From: Mycobacterium sp. shizuoka-1
Lineage (GTDB): Bacteria > Actinomycetota > Actinomycetes > Mycobacteriales > Mycobacteriaceae
Length of the DNA: 64,000 nt
Assembly (NCBI RefSeq): GCF_002723835.1
Contig: NZ_BEWG01000104.1
Span: forward strand, 78,126 to 142,125
Reading direction: 5' to 3'
Part shown: one piece after another, positions 1-8,431 of the stretch
Position numbering within the stretch: position 1 is the stretch's first letter
How the letters are laid out: the number at the start of each line of letters is the position of its first letter
Program-made: the position numbers and the translations under genes
Notes under the pieces: model-generated
Database searches by the model: none
Told to the model about the DNA's origin: nothing
Seen by the model: only the letters and a program-made list of their open reading frames with translations

Positions 1-281
1 ATCGCGGTGATCACCACCAGGAAGGTGATCATCCGGTTGCCGAATTCGACGGCCTGATGGATGCGGGGCACCTCGGCGTGCGCGACGGGCACGAAACTGC
101 CCGGGAAGCACTGCGGCCAGGTCGGACAGCCCAGCCCACTCGCGGTCACCCGGACGATCGCTCCGGTGACCGCGATACCGCCTTGGGTGAGGAGGACCGC
201 GGCGGCGATGATGCGCTGGGCGCGCAGGCTCGGCAGCGGGAGGAGATCCACCAGCCGCAGGAAAAACCGTCCGACGGGCAC
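1..281 (-). CDS. ctaA: Heme A synthase CtaA (COX15 family), N-terminal part, cut by window edge
   Basis: Heme A synthase converts heme O to heme A for the aa3 cytochrome oxidase in the membrane. Only the first 93 or so residues are in the window; the gene runs off the left edge. Reading leftward from a GTG at 279-281 gives a first membrane segment with the motif TQGGIAVTGAIVRVTASGLG, then CPTWPQCFPG and a conserved RIHQAVEFGNR helix, all typical of bacterial CtaA. GTG 281 is the only start in frame before the stop at 306-308. In M. tuberculosis the gene in this place, Rv1456c, is mis-described as an antibiotic transporter but has the same sequence features. Confidence 0.85.
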   Translation of the reverse strand, partial: MPVGRFFLRLVDLLPLPSLRAQRIIAAAVLLTQGGIAVTGAIVRVTASGLGCPTWPQCFPGSFVPVAHAEVPRIHQAVEFGNRMITFLVVITA

Positions 282-323
282 GGCCTGATCGTAGAGGACG
301 ACTAACTACGTCCCGTAGTAGGG

Positions 324-890
324 CTACGGTCCGACGAAGGGAACCAGCACCTCGTCGACGAGCCGCACCACGAGGTCGTCGTCGATCGGGTCACCGGTGA
401 TCAACAACCGATGCCACAGCACGCTCTGGCCCAGCTCGCGGGCGATGTCCACCGGAACGTCGGCGCGGACGTCGCCGCGCGCGACGCCCCGCGCCAGCAG
501 AGCCGCCATCTCCTGTTTGCGCCAGCCGATGACGTCGTCGCGGAATGCGCCGGCCAATTCGGCATCGTCGGCCATCGCCGCGACGATGGCGCGCATCGCG
601 GTGGCGCCCCGGCCGCTGAACAACGCCGCCCAGCCACGCAGGATGGCCAGCATGTCGGTGCGATAACTTCCGGTGTCTTCGTGTGGGATCGCCGTCGTGG
701 CGGTCTGCAGCAGAGTGGCCCGCAGTAGTGCGGAGCGGTCTGGCCAGCGCCGATAGAGAACCGGTTTGCTGGTGCCCGCAGCTGTCGCCACGGCCTCCAT
801 GGTCACCGCACTCGCACCCCCGGTGACCAGCAGTTCCCACACGGCGGCGTGGATCGCCGCCTCGAGCTCGGTACCGCGCCGGCGCCGCAT
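324..890 (-). CDS. TetR-family transcriptional repressor
   Basis: A 188-residue TetR-type regulator. The N-terminal HTH is clear (VTMEAVATAAGTSKPVLYRRWPDRSALL, about residues 29-56), followed by a helical ligand-binding domain with no recognisable ligand. I chose ATG 888-890 because a strong AGGAGG lies just upstream; an ATG at 900-902 is also possible, and the longer TTG start near 950 would run through the operator. It is divergent from the hydrolase-like gene starting at 981, with two near-identical palindromes between them, so autorepression plus control of that neighbour is the likely role. No ortholog in the matching M. tuberculosis interval is remembered, so this pair may be an insertion relative to that genome. 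Confidence 0.85.
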   Translation of the reverse strand: MRRRRGTELEAAIHAAVWELLVTGGASAVTMEAVATAAGTSKPVLYRRWPDRSALLRATLLQTATTAIPHEDTGSYRTDMLAILRGWAALFSGRGATAMRAIVAAMADDAELAGAFRDDVIGWRKQEMAALLARGVARGDVRADVPVDIARELGQSVLWHRLLITGDPIDDDLVVRLVDEVLVPFVGP

Positions 891-905
891 TGCCCTCCTC
901 ATAGA

Positions 906-923
906 AGAAACGCTTGCGTATCT
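906..923. promoter_or_regulatory. Probable TetR operator, copy 1
   Basis: Imperfect palindrome AGAAACG-N4-CGTATCT (arms match at 6 of 7 positions), placed a few bases upstream of the TetR gene start. An almost identical copy lies 44 bp away at 950-967; outer bases are conserved between the copies while the central four differ (CTTG versus ACAA), as expected for paired binding sites of one dimeric repressor. Binding is inferred, not shown. Confidence 0.6.
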
Positions 924-949
924 AATCGGGTCAGCATACCGTCTAGACA

Positions 950-967
950 AGAAACGACAACGTATCT
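950..967. promoter_or_regulatory. Probable TetR operator, copy 2
   Basis: Second copy of AGAAACG-N4-CGTATCT with a different 4-bp spacer, ending 13 bases before the ATG of the hydrolase-like gene at 981. Its 3' flank TAAT is also shared with copy 1, so the directly repeated block is 22 bp with only the four central bases changed. Occupancy here would block transcription or translation start of the rightward gene. Confidence 0.6.
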
Positions 968-980
968 AATGAAGGTCGAG

Positions 981-1598
981 ATGAAAACGCTGACACCCGC
1001 CGTGCGCCCGGTCCTTTACCCAATGCGGACCGTCGACACCGCGACGGTCCGCTACACCAGCGCACCGCATCACCGGCGGCGGGTGACGATCGTGCATCGT
1101 CCGCTCGCCGGGGTGACGCCGGCGATGTTGCTGGGCTGGTTCACCGGCCTCGGCGGGACGATGAGCTACGGCGGCGTCGTCATCGACCGCTACCTGGCCT
1201 GGCATCCGCTCGATCACATCCGCTGGGAACTCGCCCGGCCCGCGCCGAAAGGGGGCGCCGCCGAGGGTGCCCGATTCCGCATCGTCGAGCGATTCGGCGG
1301 ACGCCCGGAGTATCACGTGGACGTCGTCGACCGGGTCGAGAAACTCGACGAGACCGGCATTCGGCTGGTGCAACGGCTGGCCGGGGCCGTGATCTTCTCC
1401 CTCGAACACACCTGGTCGCCGGGCTCCGACGGCGCGCACTACGTCAGCGTGCTCGACGTAGGCGCCCGCAGCCCGCTACTGGCCCCGGTGAACCGACTGC
1501 TCACCCGACGATTTCCCGACGACATGCTGCAGGCCTGGGTCCGGCACAACATCGAGGAGGTCGGCCAGCTCGAGCACCTGCTGCCCGAGCTCAGGTGA
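981..1598 (+). CDS. DAPG/phloretin hydrolase-like protein (PhlG-type fold)
   Basis: A 205-residue protein resembling the zinc-dependent C-C hydrolases that cleave 2,4-diacetylphloroglucinol and phloretin. The supporting stretch is TPAMLLGWFTGL...YLAWHPLDHIRWE (about residues 40-78), which matches the W-W-F...Y-x-x-WHP-x-DH pattern of that family; further possible metal ligands are the E in RIVERFGG, the H in EYHVDVVD and the H in EHTW. Start ATG 981 has GAAGG five bases upstream; ATG 969 is an alternative overlapping operator copy 2. It is divergent from a TetR gene and is its probable target. The substrate is unknown. It overlaps the convergent ABC permease gene by 8 bp at the 3' end. Confidence 0.5.
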   Translation: MKTLTPAVRPVLYPMRTVDTATVRYTSAPHHRRRVTIVHRPLAGVTPAMLLGWFTGLGGTMSYGGVVIDRYLAWHPLDHIRWELARPAPKGGAAEGARFRIVERFGGRPEYHVDVVDRVEKLDETGIRLVQRLAGAVIFSLEHTWSPGSDGAHYVSVLDVGARSPLLAPVNRLLTRRFPDDMLQAWVRHNIEEVGQLEHLLPELR

Positions 1599-2364
1599 AC
1601 CGGAACCAGCGCAACGCGGCCAGCGCCGACACCCCGCCCCACACCGCCAGCACGGCGACGCCGAACCAGTCCACCGACAGCGACATCGCCTGGGTCAGGG
1701 TTTCGGTGAGCGCACCCGACGGGGTCAGTCGCGCCACCCACGCGACCCCGCGCGGGATCGCCTCGGTCTCCAGGGTCAGCGCGCCGAGTCCGGCGAACAC
1801 GAACCACGCCAGGTTGGCGACGGCCAGCACGATCTCGGCGCGCAGGGTCCCGCCCAGCAGCAGGCCCATCGCCGCGAACCCGGCGGTGCCCAGCGCGATC
1901 ACGACGGCGCCCAGTAGCAGGCCGGCCGGGTGCGGTCGCCAGCCCAGCGCCAGGCCGATCCCGCCGAGCAGCAGCGCCTGCAGGAACACCACGGTCACCA
2001 CCGCGAGCGACTTGCCTGCGATGATGCCCCACACCGGAAGTGCGGTGGCGCCCAAGCGTTTCAGGGCCCCGTAGCGGCGGTCGAACGCCACCGCGATGGC
2101 CTGACCGGTAAACGCCGTGGAGATCACCGCCAACGCCATGATCGCGGGGACGAACACCGCCACGCGGTGCGGCCCGAACGCCCCCAGCGGCAGCAGGGTG
2201 AGCCCGATCAGCAGGGTGATCGGGATGAACATGGTCAACAGCAGCTGTTCGCCGTTGCGCAGCAACAGCTTCAGCTCCAGACCGTACTGTGCGGCCAGCA
2301 TCCGTGCGACCGTGCTGGGCCGCGGGTCCGGGGTGAAGGTGCCCGCCGGGAACAGCTCACTCAT
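1591..2364 (-). CDS. ABC-2 type exporter permease
   Basis: A 257-residue integral membrane protein of the ABC-2/DrrB kind: an N-terminal cytoplasmic stretch, then about six hydrophobic segments, beginning with LLLTMFIPITLLIGLTLLPLG. It is orthologous in place and sequence type to M. tuberculosis Rv1457c. The start ATG overlaps the stop of the ATPase gene (ATGA at 2361-2364), so the two are translationally coupled and form one exporter. The transported substrate is unknown; position between mptB and ctaA is conserved in mycobacteria, but this gives no firm clue. Confidence 0.85.
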   Translation of the reverse strand: MSELFPAGTFTPDPRPSTVARMLAAQYGLELKLLLRNGEQLLLTMFIPITLLIGLTLLPLGAFGPHRVAVFVPAIMALAVISTAFTGQAIAVAFDRRYGALKRLGATALPVWGIIAGKSLAVVTVVFLQALLLGGIGLALGWRPHPAGLLLGAVVIALGTAGFAAMGLLLGGTLRAEIVLAVANLAWFVFAGLGALTLETEAIPRGVAWVARLTPSGALTETLTQAMSLSVDWFGVAVLAVWGGVSALAALRWFRFT

Positions 2365-3293
2365 GACCTCAGCTCCTTGCCGGTGAGCTCCAGGAACACG
2401 TCTTCGAGGCTGCGCTGCTCCACGCGTACGTCGGTGGCCAGCACGTCCAGGCGGGCGCACCACGCGGTCACCGTCGCCAGCACCTGCGGGTCGATCTGGC
2501 CCTCGACCAGGTATTCGCCCGGTGAATGCTCGCGGGCCACATAGCCTTCGGGCAGTGCGGCGATCAGCAGCGTCAGGTCCAGCTTGCGGGGCGCCCGGAA
2601 GCGCAGCTGGCCTTCGGCGCCACCGCGCATCAGCTCGGTCGGCGTGCCTGCGGCGACCGCCGAACCGTGATCGATGATCACGATGCGGTCGGCGAGTTCC
2701 TCGGCTTCCTTGAGCTGATGGGTGGTCAGCACCACCGTCACGCCGTCGCGGCGCAACGCCTCGATCAGCTCCCACACCACCAGCCGGGCGTGCGCGTCCA
2801 TGCCTGCGGTGGGCTCGTCGAGGAACACCAGCTCGGGCCTGCCGACCAGGGCGCAGGCCAGCGCCAGCCGCTGCTGCTGGCCGCCGGAGAGCCGGCGGTA
2901 GGTGGTGCGGGCGGCGTCGGTGAGCCCCAGCGTGTTCAGCAGCCAGTCTGGATCGAGGGGATGGGCGGCGTACGAGGCGACCAGGCGCAGCATTTCGCCG
3001 GCCCGCGCCGCCGGATAGCCACCGCCGCCCTGCAGCATCACGCCGATCCGCTCCCGCACCCGCGCGTTGTCCGCGACCGGGTCCAGGCCCAGTACCTCGA
3101 TGGTGCCCTCGTCGGGCCGCACGAACCCCTCGCACATCTCGACCGTGGTGGTCTTGCCTGCGCCGTTGGGGCCCAGCAGCGCCAGCACCTCGGCGGCGTG
3201 CACCTCGAGGTCAAGGCCGGACACTGCCGTCGTCGTGCCATAGCGCTTGTAGACCCCGCGCAGTCGCACGGGGATGTCGCGGCCGGAACTCAC
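2361..3293 (-). CDS. ABC exporter ATP-binding protein (DrrA-like)
   Basis: A 310-residue ATPase that powers the adjacent permease. Walker A is LLGPNGAGKTTT (about residues 38-49), the signature is RRLSGGQQQRLALACAL, and Walker B is LVFLDEPTAGMD. The last 90 or so residues form the regulatory extension typical of drug-export ATPases. GTG 3291-3293 overlaps the mptB stop, and the gene's own stop overlaps the permease start, so mptB, ATPase and permease are probably one transcript. Corresponds to Rv1458c by order. Confidence 0.88.
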   Translation of the reverse strand: MSSGRDIPVRLRGVYKRYGTTTAVSGLDLEVHAAEVLALLGPNGAGKTTTVEMCEGFVRPDEGTIEVLGLDPVADNARVRERIGVMLQGGGGYPAARAGEMLRLVASYAAHPLDPDWLLNTLGLTDAARTTYRRLSGGQQQRLALACALVGRPELVFLDEPTAGMDAHARLVVWELIEALRRDGVTVVLTTHQLKEAEELADRIVIIDHGSAVAAGTPTELMRGGAEGQLRFRAPRKLDLTLLIAALPEGYVAREHSPGEYLVEGQIDPQVLATVTAWCARLDVLATDVRVEQRSLEDVFLELTGKELRS

Positions 3294-4999
3294 GGGGACT
3301 CAGCGTATGCGCCGGGCGCCGGGCGTGGCGCCGGTGGCTCGTCTAGTGGGTCGGGTTCCTGACCGCTGAACGCCTCGCTGGTGCCGGGCACCCGGCGCCA
3401 CGGCAGCCGGTTGAACGTGACAGCGATGAGCAGCAGCACGATCACCGTGCTGGCCACGGTGGCGTCGACGATCTGGAACAGCGCGAACCGGTCGCCGTTG
3501 GCGGTCGGCCCGAAAATGCCGACGACGAGGGTCACCGCGATGGTGGCGATGCGGAATCCCGGGCGGGTGGCCCAGGCCGCCAGCGGAATGATGGCCCACA
3601 GCAGGTACCACGGTTGCACCACCGGGAACAGCAGCACGGTCGCGCCGAGTGCCACCCCGAGGCCGCCGACCGGGTGCAGCCGGCCCCGGAACACGGCCAG
3701 CAGCAGCCAGGTGACGGTGATCATGATGATCAGCACGCCCATGGCGCGGGTCAGCGACAGCACCGCGGTGGTGTGATCGCCGAGGCCGAGCAGGATGCCG
3801 ACCTGGCCGGTGCCCAGCGCCAGCAGGGTCGGCGGCGACATCCAGCTGCGCACCACGTTGGCGGTGCCGAGCGTGAAGATCCAGCCGAAGCCCAGCCCGC
3901 TGGCCCAGCCGACGATCGCCATCACCGCCAGCGACAGGCTGGTCATCAGCGCGGTGGCCTTCAGGAACGCGGTGACCGTGGCACCCCAGCGATAGGCCAG
4001 CGCCATCCCCACGAAGCCCAGGGCCAGCAGTCCCGGCAGCTTGACCTGCGACGACATCGTGATCAGCACGGCGCCGGCGATCAACATGGCCAGCGGCGTC
4101 CATGCCGCCCACTGGTCGCGGGTCCGCGGCCAGTGCAACGGCCGTGGCACCAGCGATCCGGCGGCGTCCACCCCGCGCAGGGCGAACTCGGTGCCGGTCA
4201 GCATCAGGCCCATCATCAGCGCCTCGTTGTGGATGCCGGCCACCAGATGCATGAGCAGCAACGGGTTGGCCGCACCCAGCCACAGCGCGCTCACCTCGGC
4301 CACCCCGCAGCGCCGCGCCAGCCGCGGTACCGCCCACACGATCATCCCGACCCCGAGCAGCACCACCACCCGGTGACTGAGCACGGCCGCGACGATGTTC
4401 TCGCCGGTGAGCGCCGAGATGCCGCGCCCGACCCACAGGAACAGCGGTCCGTAGGGCGCCGGGGTTTCCCGCCACAGGCTGGGCACCGACAAGGTGAACA
4501 CGTGGTCGAGGCCGAGGCCGGGCGCCGGACCGACCTTGTAGGGGTTCAGGCCGTCGGCCGAGATCTGGCTCTGCGCCAGGTAGGAGTAGACGTCCTTGCT
4601 GTACATCGGCGGGGCGATCAGCAGCGGCACCATCCACAGCATCAGGGTGTGGTCGAGCTGGCTGCGCGAGAGCCGGCGCGGGCCGAGCGTGAAGCGGCCC
4701 AGCATCAGCCAGGCCAGCGCCATCATCACCGCACCGGTGGTGGTCATGGTCAGCGAGACGGTTTGGATGCGGGAGGGCAGGTTGAGCAGGCGCACCCCGA
4801 AGGTGGGATCTTGGACGACGGGCCGGGCGCCGGCGCCGAGCGCGCCGATTGCCATCAGGACCGTTCCGGTGGCGCCGAACAGCCGGGTCCGGCGCATCGC
4901 GCGCAGTTCGGCGTCGTTGAGCGGCGAGCCCACGGTGCGTTCATCGCCGTGCAAGCGGGCGATCGACGAACTCAGAGAGCGTTGGCGGGCTGCCACCAC
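3290..4999 (-). CDS. mptB: Alpha-(1->6)-mannopyranosyltransferase MptB (GT-C)
   Basis: A 569-residue polytopic membrane glycosyltransferase of the GT-C superfamily that uses polyprenyl-phosphate mannose outside the membrane to build the mannan core of lipomannan/lipoarabinomannan. About a dozen hydrophobic helices are visible, with the first extracytoplasmic loop (PPMYSKDVYSYLAQSQISADGLNPYKVGPAPG) carrying the acidic-aromatic motif typical of this family. It is the counterpart of Rv1459c by sequence type and by its place divergent from sufR. Start is a GTG at 4997-4999; a second GTG follows directly. The C-terminal tail is Pro-rich (EPDPLDEPPAPRPAPG). Confidence 0.88.
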   Translation of the reverse strand: MVAARQRSLSSSIARLHGDERTVGSPLNDAELRAMRRTRLFGATGTVLMAIGALGAGARPVVQDPTFGVRLLNLPSRIQTVSLTMTTTGAVMMALAWLMLGRFTLGPRRLSRSQLDHTLMLWMVPLLIAPPMYSKDVYSYLAQSQISADGLNPYKVGPAPGLGLDHVFTLSVPSLWRETPAPYGPLFLWVGRGISALTGENIVAAVLSHRVVVLLGVGMIVWAVPRLARRCGVAEVSALWLGAANPLLLMHLVAGIHNEALMMGLMLTGTEFALRGVDAAGSLVPRPLHWPRTRDQWAAWTPLAMLIAGAVLITMSSQVKLPGLLALGFVGMALAYRWGATVTAFLKATALMTSLSLAVMAIVGWASGLGFGWIFTLGTANVVRSWMSPPTLLALGTGQVGILLGLGDHTTAVLSLTRAMGVLIIMITVTWLLLAVFRGRLHPVGGLGVALGATVLLFPVVQPWYLLWAIIPLAAWATRPGFRIATIAVTLVVGIFGPTANGDRFALFQIVDATVASTVIVLLLIAVTFNRLPWRRVPGTSEAFSGQEPDPLDEPPAPRPAPGAYAESP

Positions 5000-5075
5000 A
5001 GCACTCTAACCGCCGGACCGGGACGCTCCGACCTGCTAAGGGTGCCCTTGCTAGACCGGTCCGAGGAATTGCGTA

Positions 5076-5090
5076 ACACTGGTGTTGTGA
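5076..5090. promoter_or_regulatory. SufR operator overlapping the sufR start codon
   Basis: ACACT-GGTGT-TGTGA fits exactly the pattern ACACT-N5-TGTGA reported for SufR binding in M. tuberculosis (from memory). The 3' half covers the GTG start of sufR at 5087-5089, so bound SufR would sit on the transcription start and block the whole suf operon. TAACAC at 5074-5079 may be the -10 element, giving a leaderless or nearly leaderless mRNA. Autoregulation is the expected behaviour. Confidence 0.8.
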
Positions 5091-5779
5091 AAATCCCGTC
5101 CGGTACAGAACCGGCTCCCGTGCTGGGCGCTGCTGTGCATGACGGACAGACCCGCCGCGCCATTGTGCAGTTGCTGGTCGAGTCGGGATCGATCACCGCC
5201 GCCGAGATCGGTCGCCGGCTGGAGCTGTCCGCCGCCGGGGTGCGCCGGCACCTCGATGCGCTCATCGAGGCCGGGGACGCCCAGGCCAATGCCGCGGCGG
5301 CGTGGCAGCAGGCCGGCCGGGGCAGGCCCGCCAAGCGGTACCGGCTGACCGCCGCCGGGCGCGCCAAGCTCGAGCACACCTATGACGACCTGGCGTCGGC
5401 CGCGATCCGTCAGCTGCGCGAGATCGGCGGCGAGGAAGCGGTGGAGACCTTCGCCCGGCGCCGGATCGACGCGATCCTGGCGGGAGTAAAGCCGGGTCCC
5501 GACGACGTTGAATCCACCGCCGAGCGGGTAGCCGATGCGTTGACCAAGGCCGGTTACGCGGCCACGACGACGCGGGTGCGGGGCCCGCTGCCGGGCATCG
5601 AGATCTGCCAGCACCACTGCCCGGTGTCGCATGTCGCCGAGGAGTTTCCGGAGCTCTGCGAGGCCGAGCAGCAGGCCATGTCGGAGGTCCTCGGTACCCA
5701 CGTGCAGCGCCTGGCGACGATCGCCAATGGCGACTGTGCCTGCACCACCCACGTGCCGCTCACCCCGGCACATCCCTAG
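5087..5779 (+). CDS. sufR: SufR, iron-sulfur-sensing repressor of the suf operon
   Basis: A 230-residue DNA-binding repressor that carries an Fe-S cluster and controls the SUF assembly genes. The N-terminal winged HTH is visible (ITAAEIGRRLELSAAGVRRHLDALIEAG, about residues 38-65). Four cysteines in the C-terminal part, in EICQHHCPVSH, ELCEAEQ and GDCACTTH, fit the cluster ligands of actinobacterial SufR. GTG 5087 is chosen because upstream in-frame starts lie before the promoter. Only 18 bases separate it from sufB, so it is the first gene of the operon, as Rv1460 is in M. tuberculosis. Confidence 0.92.
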   Translation: MKIPSGTEPAPVLGAAVHDGQTRRAIVQLLVESGSITAAEIGRRLELSAAGVRRHLDALIEAGDAQANAAAAWQQAGRGRPAKRYRLTAAGRAKLEHTYDDLASAAIRQLREIGGEEAVETFARRRIDAILAGVKPGPDDVESTAERVADALTKAGYAATTTRVRGPLPGIEICQHHCPVSHVAEEFPELCEAEQQAMSEVLGTHVQRLATIANGDCACTTHVPLTPAHP

Positions 5780-5797
5780 ACCAGAAGGAGCGTCGCC

Positions 5798-7240
5798 ATG
5801 ACACTCACCCCGGAGGCCAAGCCGGCCCAGCCGTTGACCCAGGACGAGACGATCGCCTCGCTGGGCACTTACGGCTACGGCTGGTCGGATTCCGACGTGG
5901 CGGGGGCCAGCGCACAGCGCGGCCTCTCCGAAGCGGTGGTGCGTGACATCTCGGCCAAGAAGAGCGAGCCGGAGTGGATGCTCGACGTCCGACTGAAGGC
6001 GCTGCGCACCTTCGAGAAGAAGCCGATGCCGAACTGGGGCTCGAACCTCGAGGGCATCGACTTCGACAACATCAAGTACTTCGTCCGGTCCACCGAGAAG
6101 CAGGCCGCCTCGTGGGAGGACCTGCCCAAGGACATCCGCAACACCTATGACCGCCTCGGCATCCCGGAGGCGGAGAAGCAGCGCCTGGTCGCCGGTGTCG
6201 CGGCGCAGTACGAATCCGAGGTCGTCTACCACCAGATCCGCGAGGACCTCGAGGCGCAGGGGGTGATCTTCCTGGACACCGACTCGGGCCTGCGGGAGCA
6301 CCCGGAGATCTTCAAGCAGTACTTCGGCACGGTGATCCCCGCCGGTGACAACAAGTTTTCCGCGCTGAACACCGCGGTGTGGTCGGGTGGTTCGTTCATC
6401 TACGTGCCGAAGGGTGTGCACGTCGACATCCCGCTGCAGGCCTACTTCCGGATCAACACCGAGAACATGGGCCAGTTCGAGCGAACCCTGATCATCGCCG
6501 ACGAAGGCTCCTACGTGCACTACGTCGAGGGCTGCACCGCGCCGATCTACAAGAGCGACTCGCTGCACTCGGCGGTGGTGGAGATCATCGTCAAACCCGG
6601 CGCGCGCGTTCGGTACACGACCATCCAGAACTGGTCGAACAACGTGTTCAACCTGGTGACCAAGCGGGCCCGCGCCGAGGCAGGCGCCACCATGGAGTGG
6701 GTCGACGGCAACATCGGCTCGAAGGTCACGATGAAGTACCCGGCCGTGTGGATGACCGGTGAGCACGCCAAGGGCGAGGTGCTCTCGGTGGCGTTCGCCG
6801 GCGAGGGACAGCATCAGGACACCGGCGCCAAGATGCTGCACCTGGCCCCCAACACGTCGAGCAACATCGTGTCGAAGTCGGTGGCCCGCGGCGGCGGCCG
6901 GGCGTCCTACCGCGGCCTGGTGCAGGTCAACAAGGGTGCGCACGGATCGCGGTCAAGCGTGAAATGCGATGCGCTGCTTGTCGATACGGTCAGCCGCAGC
7001 GACACCTACCCCTACGTCGACATCCGCGAGGACGACGTGACGATGGGGCACGAGGCCACCGTGTCCAAGGTCAGCGCCGATCAGCTGTTCTATCTGATGA
7101 GCCGCGGCATGACCGAGGACGAAGCGATGGCGATGGTGGTGCGCGGCTTCGTCGAGCCGATCGCCAAGGAACTGCCGATGGAGTACGCCCTGGAGCTCAA
7201 TCGGTTGATCGAGCTGCAGATGGAAGGCGCGGTCGGTTAA
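5798..7240 (+). CDS. sufB: SufB, Fe-S cluster scaffold (no intein)
   Basis: A 480-residue scaffold subunit of the SufBCD complex, on which the nascent Fe-S cluster is built in the cytoplasm. The beta-helix core is recognisable (GSFIYVPKGVHVDIPLQAYFR, YVEGCTAPIYKSDSLHSAVVE, ending VRGFVEPIAKELPMEYALELNRLIE). AAGGAG at 5784-5789 supports the ATG at 5798. In M. tuberculosis the same gene is interrupted by an intein at the Cys of the GCTAP motif; here that motif (near residue 246) is continuous and the protein has plain SufB length. Confidence 0.96.
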   Translation: MTLTPEAKPAQPLTQDETIASLGTYGYGWSDSDVAGASAQRGLSEAVVRDISAKKSEPEWMLDVRLKALRTFEKKPMPNWGSNLEGIDFDNIKYFVRSTEKQAASWEDLPKDIRNTYDRLGIPEAEKQRLVAGVAAQYESEVVYHQIREDLEAQGVIFLDTDSGLREHPEIFKQYFGTVIPAGDNKFSALNTAVWSGGSFIYVPKGVHVDIPLQAYFRINTENMGQFERTLIIADEGSYVHYVEGCTAPIYKSDSLHSAVVEIIVKPGARVRYTTIQNWSNNVFNLVTKRARAEAGATMEWVDGNIGSKVTMKYPAVWMTGEHAKGEVLSVAFAGEGQHQDTGAKMLHLAPNTSSNIVSKSVARGGGRASYRGLVQVNKGAHGSRSSVKCDALLVDTVSRSDTYPYVDIREDDVTMGHEATVSKVSADQLFYLMSRGMTEDEAMAMVVRGFVEPIAKELPMEYALELNRLIELQMEGAVG

Positions 7241-8431
7241 GTGAGCAATCTGAGTCAGGCGGTCGAGGGTTCGCGACTCGCCGCCATCAACAAGGGCGAG
7301 CAGTTCAGCTCGTTCGACGTCGACGCCTTCGAGGTGCCCGGTGGCCGCGACGAGATCTGGCGGTTCACCCCGCTCAAGCGGCTGCGCGGCCTGCACGACG
7401 GCACCGCCCCGGCCACCGGCGCCGCCCAGATCAGCGTGACCGAGCAGCCCGGCGTGACCGTGGAGACCGTCGGTCGCGGTGATGAGCGCCTCGGTCAAGG
7501 TGGCGTCCCGGCCGATCGGGTTGCCGCACAGGCGTTCTCGTCGTTCAATTCGGCCACCGTCGTTACCGTGGCCCGCAATGCGCACACCGAGACCCCGATC
7601 GAGATAGTCGTCACCGGGCCCGGCGCCGGAGCCACCGCCTACGGGCATCTGCAGCTGCGGGTCGAGGAGCTCGCCGAGGCGGTCGTGGTGATCGACCTTC
7701 GGGGCAGCGGAACCTACGCCGACAACCTGGAGTTCGTGGTGGCCGATGCCGCCCGGCTGACCGTGGTGTGGATCGCCGACTGGGCTGACGACGTCGTACA
7801 TGTCAGCGCGCAGCACGCGCGGCTGGGCAAGGACGCCGTGCTGCGGCACGTCGCGGTCACCCTCGGCGGCGACGTGGTGCGCAATTCGGCGACCGTGCGC
7901 TACGACGCCCCGGGCGGTGACGCCGAACTGCTGGGCCTGTACTTCGCCGACGCCGGCCAGCACTTCGAATCCCGGCTGCTGGTCGACCACGCCCAGCCCA
8001 ACTGCACATCCAACGTCCTCTACAAGGGTGCGCTGCAAGGTGATCCGGATTCCACCGGGCCCGACGCGCACACCGTCTGGGTCGGCGACGTGCTGATCCG
8101 CGCCGAGGCCACCGGCACCGACACCTTCGAGGTCAACCGCAACCTGGTGCTCACCGACGGCGCGCGCGCCGACTCGGTGCCGAACCTGGAGATCGAGACC
8201 GGCGAGATCGTCGGCGCCGGCCATGCCAGCGCCACCGGCCGGTTCGACGACGAGCAGCTGTTCTACCTGCAGGCCCGCGGCATCCCGGAAGAAGCGGCCC
8301 GCCGTCTGGTGGTGCGGGGCTTCTTCGGCGAGATCATCTCGAAGATCGCCGTCCCGGATGTCCGCGACCGCCTGACCGACGCCATCGAGAACGAACTCGC
8401 CATCACCGAAGAGAGAACCGCACAGCCATGA
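7241..8431 (+). CDS. sufD: SufD, Fe-S cluster assembly protein
   Basis: A 396-residue partner of SufB in the SufBC2D scaffold complex. The N-terminus (DEIWRFTPLKRLRGL) is the usual SufD opening and the C-terminal half repeats the SufB-like beta-helix with DARAD..PNLEIETGEIVGAGHASATGRFDDEQLFYLQARG, including the invariant His of GHASATG. The GTG start at 7241 follows the sufB stop directly, and its 3' end overlaps sufC by four bases. Required with SufB and SufC for cluster assembly in mycobacteria, where SUF is the only complete system. Confidence 0.95.
   Translation: MSNLSQAVEGSRLAAINKGEQFSSFDVDAFEVPGGRDEIWRFTPLKRLRGLHDGTAPATGAAQISVTEQPGVTVETVGRGDERLGQGGVPADRVAAQAFSSFNSATVVTVARNAHTETPIEIVVTGPGAGATAYGHLQLRVEELAEAVVVIDLRGSGTYADNLEFVVADAARLTVVWIADWADDVVHVSAQHARLGKDAVLRHVAVTLGGDVVRNSATVRYDAPGGDAELLGLYFADAGQHFESRLLVDHAQPNCTSNVLYKGALQGDPDSTGPDAHTVWVGDVLIRAEATGTDTFEVNRNLVLTDGARADSVPNLEIETGEIVGAGHASATGRFDDEQLFYLQARGIPEEAARRLVVRGFFGEIISKIAVPDVRDRLTDAIENELAITEERTAQP

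Noticed and set aside
3614..5086. Open frame extending sufR far upstream
   Set aside because: The extension lies antisense to mptB, is Gln/His/Arg-rich, and the SufR fold, operator and promoter all point to the GTG at 5087.
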